Source of the DNA: Akebia trifoliata
Lineage: Eukaryota > Streptophyta > Magnoliopsida > Ranunculales > Lardizabalaceae
Reading direction: 5' to 3'
Length of the DNA stretch: 64,000 bases
Assembly: GCA_017979445.1 (NCBI GenBank)
Contig: CM030717.1
Location: 15,114,086 to 15,178,085, forward strand
Numbering within the stretch: position 1 is the first letter of the stretch; every line of letters begins with the position of its first letter. Positions 22,183-33,100 of the stretch are shown in pieces. The notes beneath the pieces were generated by a model that worked only from the letters and a program-made list of their open reading frames with translations, was not told the origin of the DNA and searched no databases. Position numbers and translations under genes: made by a program.

Positions 22183-23569
22183 AAATATAGGATTTTTCCA
22201 TGTTGTGATAGCTATTGCCCCCACGAGAAGTTTTAAAATTTGTAGGAAGTTGCCTCCACATAGACAAAATCTTACCTCCGCCATTGATCAGTATGTTCTC
22301 TTCTTGACTGTGATTTGGGAGAAACTGCAAGTATTTTTTGATATATTTAATAATTATTATTTTTTTGAACATGCTGAAATCAAATTTATGGGTGCTTGGT
22401 TACACTATGAACATGATTTTCATTGCGAAAATTTTTCATGGATCACCTAAAGTACTCTTAAGAAATTTAAGAAAATGATTTGCAACATAAAAATCACTGT
22501 AGAACATTTCCAAAATTATTCAACTCCAACCTATGTATTTCACAACTAAAAAATTAGTCTTCAATCCTTGTTATTGTAACATACACATAAATTTACATAA
22601 AAACAATCCTCATCAAAGTTAGATTTAATTACATATTGAAATTAAAAAAATACCCCTCATCAAAGAAATTTTTAAATTACAAAAAAAATCCTTAGCACTT
22701 GCTATAATAACATGCATATGAATTCACAAAAATACATCTCATCAAGATGCATTAACTTTATTATTAAAATTACAAAATACCTCTCATCAATGCTTTCATA
22801 AAATATCCCTCGTCATACTGTAAATTCATATACATGTCATAGTAACAAGTCCTAGAAATATTTTTATAGGTTGTACAGTTTCTTTGATGATAGCTATTTG
22901 GTAATTCTATGTAGATATAGGAATATGCTTGTAAATGCATTTGTATGTAGATGTCCCAATTATTTAGGGTATTTTTGTAATTTAAATATTTTTTTTCATG
23001 AGATCAAGTAAGTTAAAGTAGTTTTCACTTTTTATTTTAACAATAAATCATTTGAATATATTACAAATATCAAGTAATCAACCAAACACAAAAAATGATT
23101 TCTCAAGAGATTTCCCGATGACTACCAAGAAATAGTAAATTTTTCATCACAAAACATTTGCATGTCTAGTACCTATTAGTATGTCAAGATCGGATTGATC
23201 ATGAACATTGTAAGGACGTTCTGCTCTTCAAGAATCATAGAATCATTTGCAAGTGCAAATGAATATTTGTAGTGAGGGGCCCTCTAACCCCAACTTACTG
23301 ATCAATATATATATACTGCACCTGTACCATCAGGGGGCCTTCGATGAAATTTTAAAAAGAAAAATAACTGACATTGGCATAAAAAAATTTCTTACATCCA
23401 ATTAAGGCAGGATTAAGTGAACTAAATTAAAACCATATGAAGAGAGGAGAATAGATAACAACATCTAGAGATCGAATTAATTATCTCTTGTTACCACTCC
23501 GTACCATCTACTAATGCAAATATATTCATGTACCATTTTTTCTTTAAAATTTTAAGTTTTTCATTAACA
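22183..23569. other. Non-coding, AT-rich; short imperfect repeats
   Basis: A loose repeat of AAATTACAAAAATACCCCTCATCAA type recurs between about 22600 and 22810. No gene is recognised. Confidence 0.4.
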
Positions 23570-23836
23570 TTAAATACATCTGAATGGAAGGGAAAGGGTG
23601 AGATTGAGTTCATCTCTTTTGTATGATGCCTTGGATTGCTCGATGCTGGACTGTGATAAATCTAATTTGAGACTAGTTGAAGATAAACAAGGAACAACTT
23701 CTGAGTGATCTCTTTCTTGGTGGCACACACAGTAATCTTCAACTTGATCAGAATTATCTTTAGGTAGTTGAAAGTAACTACCATACTCAGTATTTGAGCT
23801 TGTTTTAATGTAACTTGGCATCTCCTTGGTTGATTT
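23570..23836 (-). CDS. Candidate last exon of the BES1-like gene (unrecognised)
   Basis: Phase-0 open frame after a good pyrimidine-rich acceptor (TTTTAAACAG at 23837-23846), 88 codons ending in TAA. It begins KSTKEMPSYIKTSS and ends DELNLTLSLPFRCI. The DELNLTLSLP end recalls the LxLxL EAR-type motif near the C-terminus of BZR1-family proteins, but the rest is not recognised. Its place in the gene is inferred from strand, phase and distance. Confidence 0.35.
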   Translation of the reverse strand, partial: KSTKEMPSYIKTSSNTEYGSYFQLPKDNSDQVEDYCVCHQERDHSEVVPCLSSTSLKLDLSQSSIEQSKASYKRDELNLTLSLPFRCI

Positions 23837-23949
23837 CTGTTTAAAATAGGGGAATGTAAGATTAGAGACGTACCATTTCATATTAAATACAAAGGATGCA
23901 AGTAAGTGAAAAATGGAATTGATCATAATACCACAAATAATTCATTTTC

Positions 23950-24263
23950 TGTTGAGTTTAGTCCCACATCAGACACAAATTGTCTTGTCTCTCTCCTTAT
24001 ATGTTCCTAGGCCTCTCCACTCATTGCCAATTGGTTTTGAGTTAGACCCCCAAATTTATCATGGTATCAAAGCGGGCCTTTTTCTCCTCCATGTCATCTA
24101 GTTCATATCTCCACATGCTCTAGCCAAGTCCGTCTCACACGTGTGGGGGCGTGTTGAGTTTAGTTTCACATCAGACACAAATTGCCTTGTCTCTCTCCTT
24201 ATAAGCTCCTGGGCCTCTCCACTCATAGTCAATTGGTTTTGAGTTAGACCCTCAAATTTATCA
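23950..24263. mobile_element. Complete TRIM/SMART-like mini LTR retrotransposon (314 bp)
   Basis: Two 112-base LTRs (23950-24061 and 24152-24263) start TGTTGAGTTTAG and end TTTATCA. A primer-binding site TGGTATCAAAGC (initiator-Met tRNA type) follows the first LTR at 24062-24073. A purine-rich tract (GTGTGGGGGCG, about 24141-24151) precedes the second. The 5-base target duplication TTTTC is exact (23945-23949 and 24264-24268). The internal region is only 90 bases and codes for nothing, so it depends on proteins from other elements. It sits in the BES1-like locus, probably in an exon. Confidence 0.93.
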
Positions 24264-24268
24264 TTTTC

Positions 24269-24382
24269 CAAAGGAAAAATGGCCAGTAGAATATCAAAAT
24301 GCGATGGAGCATTAGAAGCTTCGATGAATCCTATAAATTTATTGTTTGTCATACCTAACACCATTGATTGATGACATTTTTT
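24269..24382 (-). pseudogene. Candidate second exon of the BES1-like gene, interrupted by a TRIM
   Basis: A CAG acceptor (24383-24385) opens an in-frame (phase 0) stretch beginning KKCHQS, loosely like the GCKP start of exon 2 in BZR1, and running to FPLE. The TRIM insertion follows directly. Without the TRIM the frame would continue a few codons to a GT at about 23936. With it, the frame runs through TRIM sequence to a stop at 24098. Similarity to known BZR1 exon 2 is weak; the exon is a prediction from splice sites and phase only. Confidence 0.3.
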
Positions 24383-24390
24383 CTGTTTTT

Positions 24391-25170
24391 TTTTTTTTTT
24401 TTTGGCTTAAAAATTGATGGCATATTTTGATTCAATAAAATTAAGATAACGTTGAATGGATTCAAAGTGGGAGAAAGGAGACAAAGAATAAAGGGTCTAA
24501 GATGCAAGGCCATTTTTCTAATTTTTTTTTTTTTTTTTTTTTATTCTGAATTTTTTGCAACAATTGCCACCCTCTCTCATTATAATAGTTGTGAAGCAAA
24601 GTAAATGAAGAACACTTTTATGATCTGGTAAGAAATTGAAGATGAATGTTTTCTCTTTTGGGTATTTTTTTTGTTAGTCATCTTGCATCTTTAATCTTCA
24701 CCAAAATCCACTACCACAAAATTACCCTTCTTTTACAAAAAAAAAAAAAGAAAAGAAAAACAGAAGCACCCTCCCTGCTAAACATTAATTATGACAAACT
24801 GATAAAGATCCCATTAAAACAACAACAAACAAACCTTTTCCCAAAGATTTGGATCATCTAAAGGAATCATATTTTTTTTATTAATTACAATCTACATAGA
24901 GAAACTTCTTCTATTATGCTTTTCCTTCTAAAACAAAGTCCAAATAAATTTAAGTTACACCAGGTGAAAATATTTCTTTTTCTTTTTCACTTACAGTTTA
25001 AAACAAAAAATTGAAAACTGGTTGAAAACACTTGGAATTATAAAATAGGCATTTGAAGGGAAGAAAAGAAACAAACTATGTTTTTGTCTGAAGCAAATGG
25101 TAGATAATAACTTGATGAATAAGAAGTAAACAAACCAAAGAAAATAATGAAATATAAATATAGCAATCAC
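24391..25170. other. Intron-like sequence of the BES1-like locus
   Basis: Poly-T runs at about 24391-24412 and 24520-24541 and no coding sequence that I recognise. It separates the BES1 domain exon from the candidate second exon. Confidence 0.45.
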
Positions 25171-25479
25171 CTTCTTATAAATAGTTCCATCATCTTCAAC
25201 ATGCCACCCTGCTTCATTACAAAGTGCTTTGAGCACATCGTTGTTATCAGCATGTTTAGGAAGTTTATAGTTCCCATAAGTTCGGACACTTTTGAAGATC
25301 TTTCGAGCTATCGAGCGACGTTTGCGCTCTCGTTTCTTGTTGTTTTCACGTTCAACCACCGAAGGATGCCGAAATGAGGTAACTTTGGAACCATCCCTGT
25401 TAGTTCTTTGCACCATCCATGGACTCCTACATGTCTTGATGCACCCCTTCTTCAATACATTACTATTCTCTTGATCCAT
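25171..25479 (-). CDS. BES1/BZR1 N-terminal DNA-binding domain, first coding exon
   Basis: Exon of 103 codons from ATG at 25479 to a donor (AAG/GTGATT) at 25170. Residues about 43-103 match the BES1/BZR1 domain of brassinosteroid-response transcription factors: [20 protein letters not shown], then [20 protein letters not shown], then [18 protein letters not shown]. The family binds E-box or BRRE promoter elements through this atypical bHLH-like region. The exon ends at the same place as in Arabidopsis BZR1 (just before GCKP) and in the same phase. The N-terminal 40 residues before the domain are longer than in BZR1. I find no GCKP exon, Ser-rich GSK3 phosphorylation region or PEST motif downstream, so the gene is either a divergent short paralogue or truncated. 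A (CT)n tract lies just upstream, probably in the leader. Confidence 0.8.
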
Positions 25480-25518
25480 GGCTTTCCCCTTTCTATTACA
25501 CTTTTATTCACTTTAATG

Positions 25519-25521
<3 letters not shown>

Positions 25522-25567
<46 letters not shown>
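25522..25567. repeat. (CT)n microsatellite in the BES1-like leader
   Basis: About 22 uninterrupted CT units just upstream of the BES1-like start codon, reading as GA repeats on the coding strand. GA repeats in plant 5' leaders can bind BBR/BPC factors; that role is inference here. Confidence 0.9.
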
Positions 25568-25572
<5 letters not shown>

Positions 25573-26167
25573 ATTTATAGAAGTGAGAATGGGGATGGGG
25601 GAAGCTGAGAAAGCTCTTTAGGGTTTTGGAATCAAATATTTTGTACCACTTTTTGAATATCATTGAAAACAATTATAAGGATGATTGTCTTTTTACAGCA
25701 TGAAAAGGTAGGAAATAATAAAATCATTGAGAAATGGGTATTTCCATGATTTACTCCCTAGATAGAAACTTATATTATAGTTGCCTCCTCCATATTTTGA
25801 CTTGAATCCATTATCCTTCCACTAAAAATTTGAAAGAATCTTAGCTAGATCCTGTACAACCCCAAGTTGGTTAGCTATTTCTCTCTCCATATGCCATGCC
25901 TCCACATCAAAAGTAAATAAAAAATAAAAAAATGATTGGTGATTTGTAACAGCTAGATTGATTTATTTTATAATATAGGCTTATAATCCACATAGAAACC
26001 TGATCACAAAACCCATGATTATAAACTCTCCAATCTGAAAGTTATAAACAAAAACTAAGTGTGTTTAATCTCTAAGATGAGCTTTCCAAACACACAATCA
26101 TTAGCAATCTGTGAGACTTGCTAATTCTTATATTTAACATTTGGTTTTCAAACATACCAAGGTCTGA

Positions 26168-26212
<45 letters not shown>

Positions 26213-26247
26213 AATTTAACTAAGGGTGAGCTAGGCACCATGGACTC
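25568..26247. repeat. Upstream of the BES1-like gene; contains (TTA)n at 26168-26209
   Basis: Probable promoter of the BES1-like gene followed by AT-rich sequence and a TTA microsatellite of about 14 units. No other feature is seen. Confidence 0.6.
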
Positions 26248-26537
26248 CACTACGTGAAAATTGAAAAATTCCACAGAAAAAATTGACGGGCCAAGGCTCA
26301 TGAATTTTAGAAACTAAATTTTGACGATCAGGGACCGTCGAAATTCTTGATGTTCCTAGATTTGATGGTTTAGAACTATCCAATTTCCCTCATCCTTTAT
26401 TAATTTGACAGTTTTGATCCGTTGAAAAAAAAAATTGACAATGAAAATTTTGACGTCAATTGAACCTCTTAGTCCATCGAATTTTATAAAATTTGACGGT
26501 CCCAAGGTCATCAAATTTTGGCTTTTTTCACAGTGTG
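26248..26537. mobile_element. CACTA-type MITE, copy 2 (290 bp)
   Basis: Starts CACTACGTGAAAATTG and ends GGCTTTTTTCACAGTGTG, flanked by CTC (26245-26247 and 26538-26540). Same family as 5477-5730, with shared internal blocks such as GACGGGCCAAGGCTCATGAA. Has about 35 bases more in its right half than copy 1. Confidence 0.88.
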
Positions 26538-26540
26538 CTC

Positions 26541-28063
26541 TGACTGTCAAGGAGTGTTCCCTTTTCCTAGGGAGTAAAGTAGCTCTCCAAATTGCTATTC
26601 TACAAGATCATGACTTTTTTTTCATCAAAAAGAATAAGGAGGCAACTCAAATTTTTAAAAAATTCAAGGGTGGCATATCAAATATTGTCGGTTGGTCAAA
26701 TTGAGTAAATGACTCTTGAATACGTGGTCAAGAATCTTCACGTCCCAACTCCCAAGAAATATCACAGAAAAGAGGGAATAAAGCGTGGAAGGCATGAGTA
26801 AAACAAGGAAGAGATTTCCTCCGGACAAAAGAAAAACAAGGCAGGCATCTCTCTAGAAAGCTTTTTTACCTATTTTTAGAAATATTTTGTCTTTTAGCTG
26901 TCATTGTACCCCCACCAACATTATTCCAATTGTCGCAAATGAGAAAACATTCACAAGAACAGTGATTTTTTATTTATTTTTTCAGAATAAGTAAAAAAGA
27001 GTAATTTAACCAATATTCTCCCCCATTTTTTTTGGATATTACAGAATTTAAAGGCTAATTTCTTTGACCCCCACCTCATCATGTGTTCCAAACCCTAATT
27101 ATCATAAAAATAATTAAGGGTGACAATGGGTCAGGCTCTTGTGAATCTAGGACATTATTTTAAACCCTACAACAAACCAGTGGTTCGGTCTAATCGGATT
27201 TTGTAATAAACTTGGTTAGGTGAGTGAAATTACTGATTTTATGAGTGGTATTTCTTTAAAAAATATATATAAATAAAGATAATTTAGAATAAATATATTA
27301 AAATTTAATAATTGGTATTGGTCCAACCAAAATGAACCATGATTAGACCAAATGTTATGAAGTTTTGGCGAATCATTGATTTGGTAGTTTTAAACATTGA
27401 TATAGTTATCTTTTTGTAAAGAAGGTGATCACATGTTTTTAATAAATATAAATAGGGACATGATTTCAAAAGCATCAATTTTTTTCTCAGAAATTGATGG
27501 GAAAATTATCAAAATACATACCTACTAGTAGGGTTGTTAATGGAAACCCATTTAACCAGAACTCGAAACCCCGACTCTAAATCTCTTTTTTTCTATGTCA
27601 AATTGGAGTCAAATCTAAAATGTATTGATCGGTATAAATCAAATTGACTTGGTTTACCTTCCAAAAAAAAATTGATTGGGCTTTGTGCATGGATATTTGA
27701 TTCAACTTATTATTTCCCCTTGAATAAGAGCATTTGAGGTTGGTAAAAGGGGAAGAGAAGAAGGCCAGAGGGTTTTTGGGTTGGCATCTCTATATATTTT
27801 TTATCCAAAGTTGCGGCTTTGTTTTTCAGATATTATGAAGCTTTTTTAACAAAAGGTGGACAAAGTGCAAAGGTACGGTTGAATGCTATGCTACTCCTTC
27901 AAATTCCTTATTTTTCAAACCTTTTGATGGATACAAACGCAACCAATACAGGCATAGGCATTAGTGCTACAAAAAGTTATGGTGCTACAAAGTAGCTCTT
28001 TCATTGGGTCACCCCTTCCAATAGTGCCCCCTTGTGCCCACTTTGTGGTGGATCACACTCTAG
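26541..28063. other. Non-coding, nothing recognised
   Basis: AT-rich intergenic sequence without a convincing frame, repeat or motif. Confidence 0.4.
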
Positions 28064-28406
28064 CAAGGGTGAAACCAGGATTTTCTTTTAGTAGGGGCAA
28101 ACTATAGTCAATGGTAGGGTTGAAGAGTTTGAAGTCGAGTGGTTTTGCAGATAAAATTCAAAGGTTTTGGGTTAAAGGTAAAAGAAAAGGATATTTAAGT
28201 CATTTCGAATGAGTCTATGAGCCAACTCAAAGGGCAATGTAATCTTCAAAAAATTGAGGGAGGGGGGCAAAATTGGAGGGAGATGAGGGAAGGGGGGCAA
28301 ATGGAGCAATGTCATTAGTTGAAATATAGGGGTATCTCAAATTAAGGTACAAATACAAGGGGGAGAGGTAATTGCCCCCACTGGCTCCTTACTAGCTCAG
28401 CCCCTG
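28064..28406. mobile_element. hAT-type non-autonomous element (343 bp)
   Basis: Terminal inverted repeats CAAGGGTGAAACCAGGAT (left) and CAGGGGCTGAGCTAGTAA (right, reverse complement). Flanked by 8-base duplications CACTCTAG and CATTCTAG (one mismatch), the hAT signature. Interior is G-rich (GGAGGGGGGCAAAATTGGAG). Confidence 0.78.
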
Positions 28407-28414
28407 CATTCTAG

Positions 28415-29515
28415 CACCCTCCTTATGCGTCGCCATCTAGCCCTTTCCCCAAGTCTTCCTTCCGAGGTTTGAGCCTGAGAAATGGTATCAACCATGTTAC
28501 CAAATGATATGAACCCATCCAATACACCAAAAATACTTACGTGTTATTGATGTGGAATGTTAAGCTCATATCTCTTTTCGGTCATAACATTAGTGCAATC
28601 CAAGGGATTTGCTTACGTTTCCTAATTGTTATTTTGATTGATAGAAATAAACATTTGATTTATTATAATATTGATAATATAGTGGATGGCGGTGGCATAC
28701 CAATGATCTAAACCCTTCAATTTGTACCATTTGAAATCAATTATTAGATAGAGTTAGAGCTAGATAAAAATATGATGTACATGCACTAACTAGCATCTCT
28801 CTAAACTTGTGTGTTTCCTATGTTCTTAGGAAAAGTTTTTGTGTGGACTAATCTGATAAGAACATGGAGAGCAAGATTTGGTTCTTGTTAGTTCCGATTC
28901 TAAACACCAATTATTTTAGAATTGGAATTAGAGCCGCAAAAATATGATGATTAATTCTTCTAGGCATAGTCACAAAATCCTCTGACAACTAGACGATTAA
29001 ATTGGATGAGTTAATTGGTGATTTATCGTTCAACTAGAGTTTGCCTTTCCTTGTGCCTAGGGCGGGGCGTCCTCCTTGGAGTTACTGGGGTAGAAGAAAA
29101 AATGAAATAAAGTTAGTAGAGTATTATTGGAAAAGTGTAAGAAAGGAAAAGCAATAAAATTGGAAGGGTACTATTAAAAAAGGGTAGTAGAGGAAAACAA
29201 AAAAGTTGGATGATAGGAGAAAAAAAAAAATTAGTCCTTGAGATTCATAATTAGATTAAATCTCAACCCCTCTTTATATGGAAGATAAAGAAAGTGAGAC
29301 TGACCATTGCATTCTATTATATAGAGATTGTCAAAAATGATAACATTTTTAGTCTTCACCCTAAAAAAAAAATTTCTTCAAAATTCGAATCTCATGGGAG
29401 GTTGAAGATTACGGGTGGGTTTTGAGCTGCAAGAATTCAAGCTTTATTTATGGGCTGGCCACCAAATTTACTTATTATACTTTTCTGACGGGAAATCGAA
29501 ACTCACATTCTTTTT
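28415..29515. other. Non-coding, nothing recognised
   Basis: AT-rich; no supported feature. Confidence 0.4.
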
Positions 29516-29755
29516 TTATGACGGGGGTTCCAGACCCGTAGGCCCGACTAGCAGGGGCGAGACAACTGGTTCCTTAGAGCACTACATCTCGCCCCAAATC
29601 CCTTAGATACATGCAACACCTCACAAACTACACGTACTAGGTAAGTAGGGATAAATCCCTCTGGGTGGCCAACAAGAGAGCTTGAACCCAAGATTTCTCC
29701 CTTTTTGGAAGGATGCCTTGCCCCTGTGCCCAACGCTACTTAGTAACTTGTTAGT
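29516..29755 (-). mobile_element. tRNA-derived SINE, minus strand
   Basis: On the minus strand: an A-box-like region (TAGCGTTGGGCACAGGGGCA), a B-box-like GGGTTCAAGCTC about 40 bases later, a G/C-rich body (GGGGCGAGATGTAGTGC), and a terminal CCCCCGTCATAAAAAAAG tail. Typical size for a plant SINE. No target duplication is clear. Confidence 0.6.
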
Positions 29756-30181
29756 TACCAGGCAGGTCAGGCCACCTGATGGGCCTAGCTACCAAATCTA
29801 ATCCAACTTAATGGGCCTCATACCAGAACAAAAACAAGCCCAAGCCCATTGACAGCCCTTGTGCTTTGTCTATGCTACATAGATCACCTAGTGAAACCAT
29901 ATATACAATGCAGGCACAAAAGCAAAATGTGATACAAGTATATTTACAATGACTTTAATTACAGAGCTGCTGCTTAAACACATGGGTCTTTGCTCCTTTA
30001 CACAGAAAAACCTAACAAGACCATGCATACTTACAGTGGAGAAAGCAAATTTTGCTACTTGCGGTAACTTTACAATGTTGCTTCCCCACAATTTCTTTAA
30101 CTCTACTTCACAAAAAAAAGACAATAAAAGTAGAGTGATCCATACTTCAAAACAGAGAGATTACAATTCAATACTACTTTC
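29756..30181 (-). other. Probable 3' untranslated region of the CLASSY gene
   Basis: Lies just beyond the CLASSY stop codon; AT-rich on the minus strand. I could not fix the poly(A) site. The open frames on both strands here are not recognised. Confidence 0.4.
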
Positions 30182-33100
30182 TCAAAATAGTGCTACTTCT
30201 TTACCACCAACTGAACCATTCGAAAGTCTCTCATCTTTCATAATCATATGGAATGACTCAGCCTGATCTTCCTCAACTATATCTCTCAACACATCATCGT
30301 CAATTTTCTCTGCTTGCTTACAAGAAAAATCCTCCGTACCCATCCCAACAAAAAGCATCCTCGACACCTTTTCCTTCCATGTGTTCTTACCATATTTAGC
30401 GACCTCCAATGTCCCTGATGCCAAAAGCTGGTACACATAAACCACCTTTTCTTGACCAGGCCGAAAGGCTCGGGCTACGGCTTGCTTTGTCTTGGAAGGA
30501 TTCCACTCTGAATCCAACAAAACCACACGAGAAGCCGCCGTCAAACTAATTCCTTCACTACAAGCCGCAATTGAGGCTAGTAGAACTTGAGACACCCCCC
30601 CGGGTTCTTCAAACTTGTCTATGACAGTTGCACGCTCAAATAATTCTAGCTCTCCGTTGAGGATTAACACCTCGTTACCCATGTTCCACCCAAATATTTT
30701 CTCAAATATCTCCACAAACAACTTCATGGGTGCAATGTTTCGGCAAAAAATGAGTACCTTTTCTCTCTTGATGGTGCAGCGATAGACAAGGTTCACGACA
30801 AACCTTACCTTCGAACCTTTCTTCACGTCAAACTTATGTTTCTCAAGCTCTTCTAGTTCATTGAGAGTGAAGTATTGACCCGAATATGCAATGGTTGTGA
30901 TTAACCATGGATGTATTGATATAATAGTGACGAGTAGTTCCAACTCAAGAGGAAACCTTTTATCGGGAGCATATTTTTGTAGCTTTGATAGAATTTCTTG
31001 TTGCATCACCGTTGGTTTTATTAGGAGCTTATAGCTTTGCAATCCCGGAAGACTATCTGAAGCTCCACCTTCATAAACATCTATAAAACCACTCGTGATC
31101 TTCTTTAGCATGTTTAGACCTTTTTTCCTCTCTTGCTCGACTATCGAATTGATCCTATTTGCAATCTGTTCGACAAAGAATTTTCTTGCGAGCTTTTCTT
31201 TAGAAATTGTGATGCTCTTTTTCCCATTTCTATTTCTATTCACGGTCGGAGCCAATTCCCGTAACACCTCAAAGATGAAGCGTGGTCTTGCCAAGTAAAG
31301 GGTGTTAAAATATTCTTCAAAATTATTCTGAAATAGAGTTCCAGAGAGCAAAATTCTCATTTCTGTTTTTACTTTCATCAAAACCTTCCGTAACATTGAT
31401 CGGGTACTTCTAGGATTGTGCCCCTCATCAAGGATTAGAATCCCTGGACTCTGCCGTAAGATCTTTGCCATGTATCTTGAATGTTCAAATTTCAAGTTTT
31501 CCCTCATTAGGGATAGAAAAGATGGATAACCCATCACAAGAACACTTGCATGATCATGCCATTTTTGAAATTTTTCCAAGCAATCTATAGCATGCATCAC
31601 ATCTTGGTTTAGTTTATGATCCCAATGACATTTTTCGACTCTTTGGCTATAAAATTCCTTCTTGTAAGTTCTTCGTGCATGGATTTGATAAACGGGAAAT
31701 GAGACGTCCCATTTCTTGAATTCTTTGTACCAAGTGTAGAGTGTGGTCTTCGGGGCAAGGATCAATGGTCGTTTTCCGGGAAACAATCTCAAGTAGCTTA
31801 CAAGGAATGAGATCACAAGCAAAGTTTTCCCGGATCCCGGAGAATGAGAGATTACACAACCGCCCGATCTCTCTGAAGTGGCTTCCATTTCTGCGGGCTT
31901 CAAAGACCCAGCAATGTTTCTCCAAAGAAACTCAAAAGCTTTCTTTTGGTGGATGTGTAACTTACTTCTAAACTCTGGTATCAGGGCCCAAACATTGTTG
32001 TTTTCTTCTTGTACGGAAATGTCGCTCGAAGAGGAAGGATCACTCAACATGTCGAAGTTCGGATCATCGGTATGCCGACTCCCCAACTTAGTTGCATCAC
32101 ACAATTCTTGGTTTCTGAACCTACCCATGCTTTGAAGCTGCAACAAAAACAAAAAACAAAACAAAAAAAACAGTTGTAATAAGAAACAGTGAAATCAAAG
32201 TTTCATTTTGAGAGCTACTATTGGCACCCCAACTTTTACTTAGTACACCAACTTCTTAAATTATTTATCAGCCCCCAATTAAAGATTAAAACACACTCTT
32301 CAAACATTACAAAGGTTTGGCTCAAATTATAATCTCAACATTAAAACACTCGTTCAAACAATTTCAGTAGTTATTTACAATTATGATTAGGTTCATGTAA
32401 AATCCTAAACCAAAAAAGAGAAATCTAGCAGAAAATATGAGAAAATTTCTATTGGTACCCCAACTTTTACTTATTCCAACCATTCACTTATTTTCTTTAT
32501 TTTTATAATTGGGGTGTAATAAGTAAAATTTGGGTTGCCAATAGAAGCTCTCTTCATTTTGTAGGAAGACAAGTTTTCTTGAATCTTGAACTTACAAAGG
32601 TTGGTGATATGTATCTTATTTCAGTGCTCACAAAGCTGCATAATTGACACACGAGCCCAATTTCTTCATCCAGTTTGTATTCATGTTGGCATAATTGTCC
32701 ATCTACTTCACTCAATTGGTCCCCAGCGTCACTCGAGAACTCCACAACATTACTCTGAAAATGGAAGATTATATACTAAACATAAAAGCAGCCATGCGTA
32801 TCAAATATGGAAGAAAAAAACTTGATGAACTGTGGAAGCCATGTACCTGTTTTTCTTCGATAAAATGAAGAGCATTCATTGAAACTTCCATTTCCTTCCA
32901 CAGATCTTCAAGCTCCGGGTTTTCTACTGGAACATTAATCGGTGGTGTCCGAGCTAATGTACGGATTGTTTCCAACCGAGTGCCAACAAACGGTGGTTGA
33001 TGTTTCTCAATCTTTGATTCTATGTCCTTTATGCATCTTTCTATCACTTCCTTATACTCACTTGCATTTAAGTACATCCTTTTGTAGGTTCTTGGACCAT

